This document shows, in pieces, positions 5,268 to 8,211 of a stretch of DNA of 8,211 nt (the first letter of the stretch is position 1; every line of letters begins with the position of its first letter). Both the position numbers and the translations under genes were made by a program. The stretch covers positions 1 to 8,211 of the forward strand of contig NZEI01000104.1 of assembly GCA_002690405.1 (NCBI GenBank), written 5' to 3'. This DNA comes from Gammaproteobacteria bacterium. GTDB lineage: Bacteria; Pseudomonadota; Gammaproteobacteria; Pseudomonadales; Azotimanducaceae. A model generated the notes under the pieces. That model made no database searches, was not told where the DNA came from, and saw nothing but the letters and a program-made list of their open reading frames with translations.

Positions 5268-5530
5268 TGGGTGAATTAAAGAAATGGGTGAAGCAGAAAT
5301 GGGTGCGTATCGGAACTGATGGCTCAATCAAGGGTGCGTGTGGCACGTCAAAGAACAAGAAGAACCCAGACCGTTGTCTACCACTCGCGAAAGCTAGGAG
5401 CCTTACAAAGGCACAGAGAGCGGCAACAGCAAAAAAGAAGAAGGCTTCAGGTAAAAGAAAACAGTTTGTGCGAAACACCCCTGCCGCGAAGGTTTCTTTT
5501 AAGAAGGGAAGAAAGAAGAGAAAGGGCTAA
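5267..5530 (+). CDS. 87-aa basic phage protein with GACGTSK...RCLP motif, unknown function
   Basis: The protein has KWVRIGTDGSIKGACGTSK, then NPDRCLPLAKARSLTKAQRA, and a long lysine-rich tail ending KKGRKKRKG. The Cys25 and Cys37 pair, the G-x-C-G-x-S-K-x-K-K turn and the S-L-T-K-A-Q-R-A-A helix make up a recognisable small family present in many phages, uncharacterised as far as I know. The order is a short beta part, the cysteine-containing loop, then a basic helix and an unstructured tail. AGAGGA at 5254-5259 lies 7 bases before the ATG, which overlaps the preceding stop (TAATG). It is the last and longest of the lysine-tailed group between the amidase and the holin. Nucleic-acid binding or virion packing are guesses. 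Confidence 0.78.
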   Translation: MGELKKWVKQKWVRIGTDGSIKGACGTSKNKKNPDRCLPLAKARSLTKAQRAATAKKKKASGKRKQFVRNTPAAKVSFKKGRKKRKG

Positions 5531-5552
5531 TGTTCAACCTTGGGAATAAAAT

Positions 5553-6005
5553 ATGGACCCTATTACAATCGCTACTGCCGCATTCACCGCGATTAAAACT
5601 GGTGTCAGTGTGGGAAAAGATTTGCAGTCGCTTGCTGGAGATATCGGTAAGCTCTGGGGAGCTATTGACCAAATTAAGGACGAACATAATACAGCAAAAT
5701 CTAAACGCCGTGGCTCTGTTGAAGAAGAAGCTCTCCATACTTTTATGGCTAAGAAAAAAGCTGAAGACATGGAAGATGCCCTTCGGCAGATAGTATATGC
5801 CACACGCGGTGTCAACGGATGGAATGAATTAGTCAGGCTTAGAGCGCAGATAAGAAAAGAAAGATTAGAAGAAAAACATCGCCAACAAAAGAAAGCGGAA
5901 GAAATAAAAGAGATTATCTTGGCTGGTGTACTGGTCACAGTTTTTACCAGCATCCTGTGTTTCTTTGCATGGTTTGTTTGGGAAGCAAGAAAAGCTAGAG
6001 GTTAA
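5553..6005 (+). CDS. 150-aa protein with coiled coil and C-terminal membrane anchor, unknown function
   Basis: The N-terminus MDPITIATAAFTAIKTGVSV followed by GKDLQSLAGDIGKLWGA is typical of a family I know from marine phages. It is followed by a conserved middle GSVEEEALHTFMAKKKAEDM and LRQIVYATRGVNGWNEL. Residues 92-120 are a highly charged helix, and residues 121-143 form one hydrophobic span (IILAGVLVTVFTSILCFFAWFVW) before a short basic end. This gives a tail-anchored protein with its bulk probably in the cytoplasm. TGGGAA about 7 bases upstream supports the ATG. It lies just before the holin gene, with a 1-base gap to it. A role in lysis control or as a membrane partner of the holin is suggested by place only. 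Confidence 0.75.
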   Translation: MDPITIATAAFTAIKTGVSVGKDLQSLAGDIGKLWGAIDQIKDEHNTAKSKRRGSVEEEALHTFMAKKKAEDMEDALRQIVYATRGVNGWNELVRLRAQIRKERLEEKHRQQKKAEEIKEIILAGVLVTVFTSILCFFAWFVWEARKARG

Positions 6006-6006
6006 C

Positions 6007-6516
6007 ATGGATATTTGGAAAACCGCTAAAGAAGTTCTGGGTGTTGTGGCACCTACTATTGGCACCGCTTTGGGTGGGCCGATGGGTGGCGTAGCCGCAC
6101 GGACTTTGGCTACGTCATTGTTGGGCAAGTCTGATGCGACTGAGCAGGAGATTATCTCTGCGGTGACTGGCGCATCCCCGGAACAGTTAGCCATGTTGAA
6201 GAATGCAGAGCTTGAGTTTCAGACAGAAATGAAAAAGCTAGACATAGACCTAGCAAGAATAAACATGCAAGACAGAGACAGTGCTAGACGTAGACAAGCA
6301 GAGATGAATGACCACGTTCCGTCTGTGCTGGCTATCATGACCCTCATATCTTTCTTTGGTTACATCGGTGCAGTCACGTTCTGGCCCGGTGGTATTGACG
6401 CAGACATAGGATTCATTAATATTGCAGTAGGCTGGCTTGGCGGGACAGCGTCAACAGTTGTGGCCTACTACTTTGGTTCAAGTGCAGACAACAGTCCGAA
6501 GAAGGGAAAAAAATAA
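6007..6516 (+). CDS. 3TM-type phage holin (169 aa)
   Basis: The ATG at 6007 is preferred over an in-frame ATG at 5926, because AGAGG lies 5 bases upstream and the protein then starts MDIWKTAKEVLGVVAPTIG. Residues 8-40 are Gly/Ala-rich (GTALGGPMGGVAARTLA) and could insert in the membrane. A charged helix follows, with LDIDLARINMQDRDSARRRQ. There are two clear spans at about 105-124 and 136-156, and a basic tail SPKKGKK. This layout is that of the 3TM holin family first noted in gene transfer agents and phages of Alphaproteobacteria. The product would form pores that let the signal-less amidase reach the wall. Its stop shares one base with the MazG-like gene (TAATG). Family assignment is by pattern; lysis timing is not readable. 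Confidence 0.75.
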   Translation: MDIWKTAKEVLGVVAPTIGTALGGPMGGVAARTLATSLLGKSDATEQEIISAVTGASPEQLAMLKNAELEFQTEMKKLDIDLARINMQDRDSARRRQAEMNDHVPSVLAIMTLISFFGYIGAVTFWPGGIDADIGFINIAVGWLGGTASTVVAYYFGSSADNSPKKGKK

Positions 6517-6842
6517 TGGACATGCAAGACTACCAACAGTCCGCCATTGAGACGGCTATATATCCAGACAGCGCAAAGATACTATACCCAACACTGGGTT
6601 TGGTAGGCGAAGCTGGCGAAGTGGCAGAAAAAGTAAAGAAGGTTATCCGCGATGAGGGCGGTGTATTCACAGAAGAAAAGAAAGTTGAGCTTGCAAAAGA
6701 GCTTGGTGACGTACTGTGGTATATCGCAAACATTGCATCAGACATAGACATAGACATGAATCTGATTGCCACCATGAACCTAGACAAGCTGGCATCAAGA
6801 GCGGAGCGCAACCAACTCACCGGGTCCGGGGATAATAGATAA
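6516..6842 (+). CDS. MazG-like nucleotide pyrophosphohydrolase (108 aa)
   Basis: Members of this all-alpha NTP pyrophosphatase superfamily hydrolyse (d)NTPs to monophosphates and pyrophosphate; some phage members act on dCTP/dGTP or have been linked to (p)ppGpp. The magnesium-binding motif is intact: GLVGEAGEVAEK with Glu32 and Glu35, and LAKELGDVLWYI with Glu62 and Asp65, joined by a basic linker VKKVIRDEGG. The protein is one catalytic domain, as usual for phage versions, against the two-domain bacterial MazG. AAGGGA at 6502-6507 lies 8 bases before the ATG, and both ends share a base with the neighbouring genes. It is unusual to find it immediately after the holin rather than with replication genes. 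The substrate cannot be inferred. Confidence 0.88.
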   Translation: MDMQDYQQSAIETAIYPDSAKILYPTLGLVGEAGEVAEKVKKVIRDEGGVFTEEKKVELAKELGDVLWYIANIASDIDIDMNLIATMNLDKLASRAERNQLTGSGDNR

Positions 6843-7549
6843 TGGCAAACTTTCAACAAGCATCCACATTCTTACGTTCATTAGGCCGCGCCGCATTACC
6901 GGATTCCATGCGCTCAGAAAAATATACTGAAGCTGATTTCAACGAAGGTATGATGCGTGTGCTGACAGACTTTGTCCGAGCAAACTACGCTGGGAAAAAA
7001 CCCGGCACATACGGTGTGGACTACCCTGCCCTTAACAGATACTTCAAAGAAGGAAACGTAGTCACAGGCAAAGGCAGTAAGTTCTCAGACGTTGGTGCGT
7101 TGAAGACAGTGCTAGGTCAGTTTGATGTGAGGGTAAATGAAGACGGTTCGTTCACTATCTTGGATGATTATAACTTTAATCAACAGGATGAGTTTGGTAA
7201 TCCGATGGCGCGGCAAGCTACTATGGGTGATGTGTTTAGCCGGTTGAACCCTATGCAAGATTATAGAGGCGGCTTCACTGACCGCCTCTATGGTGCCGCT
7301 CGTATGCTTGGCGGCGTTGTTTTACCTGAAGGTGGTCCTAATTCAATCCCAATTGAAATTAGTATACCCTCGCAAGCAATGCCGGTATCCACTCCGACAA
7401 CAACTGCATCAGTAACAGGACCTCTTTCTCGCCCATCTCAACCTTCTTTCTCAGACTTGTCTGCTATGATTGCTGAAGCCGCCGAGCAGTCGCTTCAACG
7501 GAAGAAAGTGGCAAGTGCGGCACCCAATATGGCATCGCCGCTTCTTTAG
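6842..7549 (+). CDS. Unrecognised 235-aa protein, last gene of the plus-strand operon
   Basis: I do not recognise a firm family. Residues 1-120 look globular, with TYGVDYPALNRYFK, a Gly-rich turn, then SDVGALKTVLGQFDVRVNED and GSFTILDDYNFN. The last part, DGSFTILDDYNFN at 101-113, resembles the beta-hairpin ending in D-x-Y-[DN]-F-N found in several phage proteins and loosely the D-x-Y-D signature of colicin M-type enzymes. The rest of that active site (a following His-Arg) is not seen. Residues 144-162 (GFTDRLYGAARMLGGVVLP) form a possible amphipathic helix. Residues 165-205 are Pro/Ser/Thr-rich and likely disordered, and the end is QRKKVASAAPNMASPLL. The start shares one base with the MazG stop (TAATG). 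Its last 86 bases overlap a minus-strand gene. A virion or lysis-associated role is only a guess. Confidence 0.75.
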   Translation: MANFQQASTFLRSLGRAALPDSMRSEKYTEADFNEGMMRVLTDFVRANYAGKKPGTYGVDYPALNRYFKEGNVVTGKGSKFSDVGALKTVLGQFDVRVNEDGSFTILDDYNFNQQDEFGNPMARQATMGDVFSRLNPMQDYRGGFTDRLYGAARMLGGVVLPEGGPNSIPIEISIPSQAMPVSTPTTTASVTGPLSRPSQPSFSDLSAMIAEAAEQSLQRKKVASAAPNMASPLL

Positions 7550-7739
7550 ATTGATGCTGTTTTAGCTTGTGTCTAAGCCTTAGAATATAATAGCACATGC
7601 AGACAAACACCAACGGTTCAATGATAACAAAAATCCATATGTTGATTTCATTGTATGTCATCCCGATGTGCTGTGCCATCACATTTAGTAAATAAACGCA
7701 CTGATTAAACGTCCAATCAATTAGTTCATTATAAGTCAT
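7464..7739 (-). CDS. Small membrane protein (91 aa) downstream of integrase, antisense overlap at its 3' end
   Basis: The start is supported by AAGGGA 5 bases upstream, only 16 bases after the integrase stop, so the two genes look like one operon. The protein has a polar N-terminal part (MTYNELIDWTFNQCVYLLNV), then MTYNEINIWIFVIIEPLVF leading into one membrane span at about 33-53, then a basic segment RLRHKLKQHQSK. The nine-residue unit M-T-Y-N-E-x-x-x-W occurs twice (residues 1-9 and 27-35). The last 28 residues or so are coded antisense to the end of the plus-strand 235-residue gene, and their composition looks less protein-like. A start at the second MTYNE (residue 27) is possible but has no good ribosome site. 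Function unknown; an excisionase or repressor is not suggested, since no helix-turn-helix is visible. Confidence 0.5.
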   Translation of the reverse strand: MTYNELIDWTFNQCVYLLNVMAQHIGMTYNEINIWIFVIIEPLVFVCMCYYILRLRHKLKQHQSKEAAMPYWVPHLPLSSVEATARRLQQS

Positions 7740-7755
7740 TTCATTCCCTTTCTGT
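7550..7755. other. Region between converging operons: minus-strand gene, no terminator found
   Basis: No plus-strand gene is seen here. I looked for a two-way terminator, a tRNA 3' end or an attachment core and saw only weak inverted repeats, such as CTAAG-C-CTTAG near 7574-7584. The stretch is mostly filled by the small minus-strand gene starting at 7739. Confidence 0.5.
7745..7750 (-). promoter_or_regulatory. Shine-Dalgarno AAGGGA for the minus-strand membrane gene
   Basis: Read on the minus strand, AAGGGA lies within AGAAAGGGAATGAA just before the ATG whose first base is 7739, with 5 bases of spacing. It falls in the 16-base gap after the integrase stop. It is the main reason to accept this gene over a chance open frame. 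Confidence 0.6.
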
Positions 7756-8211
7756 CTATGCCCTATGGGCGTTCATACCTCTGACTGCATTGTGCAGAGC
7801 AGATGGTAATACGTGTGCATATTTCTGTGTGATAGATATATCAGAGTGTCCTAATATTTCGGACACATACTCTATGCGAAGTCCTTGTGCGAGAGCATTA
7901 GTGGCAAAGGTATGGCGCAAATCATGCCAAACAAAGTCTGTGATGTTGCTATTACGTAGACAAGTCTGCCATGCAGTACGATTGTCTAACACCCTGTCAC
8001 CTGTGCTCTTGTTAAAAAAGATGAAGCCGCGAAGACAGCGAGGCTGTGTAGACAATGTGTCTAAAATTTTTACCGCCTCATCTGTCAGAGGAACAATACG
8101 ATGTTTACCATTCTTAGAAATATCACTGGGTATTATAATCTCTTTACCATCAGGCGTAACCCTGTAGTGTTCCCACTTCAAACTAAACTGTTCGTTCCAG
8201 CGCAAGCCTGT
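7756..8211 (-). CDS. int: Tyrosine recombinase/integrase, catalytic domain (5' end outside window)
   Basis: The visible 151 residues carry the whole catalytic signature of phage integrases. The first Arg is in TGLRWNEQF (visible residue 4), the beta-hairpin Lys in SKNGKHRIVPL (33), HDLRHTFAT gives His96 and Arg99, LGHSDISITQKYAH gives His122 and the nucleophile Tyr131. The protein ends AVRGMNAHRA. The leucine codon TTG at 8205 could be mistaken for a start, but the T-G before it and the invariant Arg after it show that it is internal. The N-terminal arm-binding and core-binding domains lie beyond the right edge. The enzyme would join phage and host attachment sites for lysogeny. It is transcribed toward the late genes, and the small membrane gene follows it. 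No attachment site could be located in this window. Confidence 0.95.
   Translation of the reverse strand, partial: TGLRWNEQFSLKWEHYRVTPDGKEIIIPSDISKNGKHRIVPLTDEAVKILDTLSTQPRCLRGFIFFNKSTGDRVLDNRTAWQTCLRNSNITDFVWHDLRHTFATNALAQGLRIEYVSEILGHSDISITQKYAHVLPSALHNAVRGMNAHRA

Noticed and set aside
5530..5793. Plus-strand frame beginning at a TAATG junction (87 codons)
   Set aside because: It starts neatly but runs out of frame through the conserved MDPIT gene, and its product has no recognisable pattern.
5534..5953. Minus-strand frame of 139 codons with hydrophobic stretches
   Set aside because: It is antisense to the 150-residue gene; no ribosome site, and the plus-strand protein is a known type.
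5926..6006. Longer N-terminus for the holin (ATG at 5926)
   Set aside because: The extension runs out of frame through the conserved membrane span of the 150-residue protein; the ATG at 6007 has AGAGG at good spacing and starts the family pattern.
1530..7576. Shared 9-mer TTAGACACA at 1530-1538 (plus) and 7568-7576 (minus)
   Set aside because: Nine bases matching once in opposite orientation within 8 kb is within chance, and the flanks do not extend the match.
7563..7591. Plus-strand TATAAT at 7586-7591 as a promoter
   Set aside because: The -10 is perfect but there is no -35 at proper spacing, no extended -10 TG, and no plus-strand gene follows.
7550..7755. Attachment site next to the integrase
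   Set aside because: I looked for a tRNA 3' end or a repeated core. GGTTCAAT near 7615 slightly resembles a T-loop, but no stem or acceptor fits, and the bacterial half site is not available.
7790..8167. Plus-strand frame of 125 codons
   Set aside because: It is antisense to the integrase, whose catalytic residues are all intact.

Overview
The window reads as the right end of the late (tail fibre and lysis) region of a tailed, probably temperate phage or prophage, running into an integrase module on the opposite strand. No host gene, tRNA or rRNA is visible. Base composition is moderately AT-rich. The fibre families, the 3TM-type holin and the cluster of tiny lysine-tailed proteins resemble those I know from marine phages of Alphaproteobacteria. 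That host assignment is inference from family resemblance only.

Layout, plus strand. Positions 1-1513 hold four tightly packed genes: the C-terminus of a C1q-like fibre, two short fibre or adhesin proteins, and a 76-residue membrane/coiled-coil protein. A roughly 80-base gap (1514-1591) carries a candidate extended -10 promoter overlapping an inverted repeat. Next is a 772-residue fibre (1592-3910) with a 20-residue repeat stalk, a seven-repeat FG-GAP-like beta-propeller and a C-terminal adhesin domain. From 3918 to 7549 there is one almost gap-free operon of eleven genes. It has a basic 111-residue protein, a small exported cysteine protein, a T7-lysozyme-type amidase, four very small lysine-rich proteins (15, 53, 59 and 87 residues; three of them chained by 11-base overlaps), a membrane-anchored coiled-coil protein, a 3TM-type holin, a MazG-like pyrophosphohydrolase and an unrecognised 235-residue protein.

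Layout, minus strand. From the right edge inward lie the catalytic domain of a tyrosine integrase (7756-8211, 5' part outside the window) and, 16 bases downstream, a small membrane-protein gene with a strong ribosome-binding site (7464-7739). The 3' end of that gene overlaps the last plus-strand gene tail to tail. No clear terminator is seen between the converging operons.

Working together: the fibre genes would give host recognition with several different binding folds. The amidase and holin, perhaps with the neighbouring membrane proteins, would lyse the cell. MazG would adjust nucleotide pools, and the integrase gives the option of lysogeny. The most notable parts are the full seven-bladed propeller in a fibre, the nested lysine-tail miniprotein cluster inside the lysis region, and the integrase-linked antisense-overlapping membrane gene.
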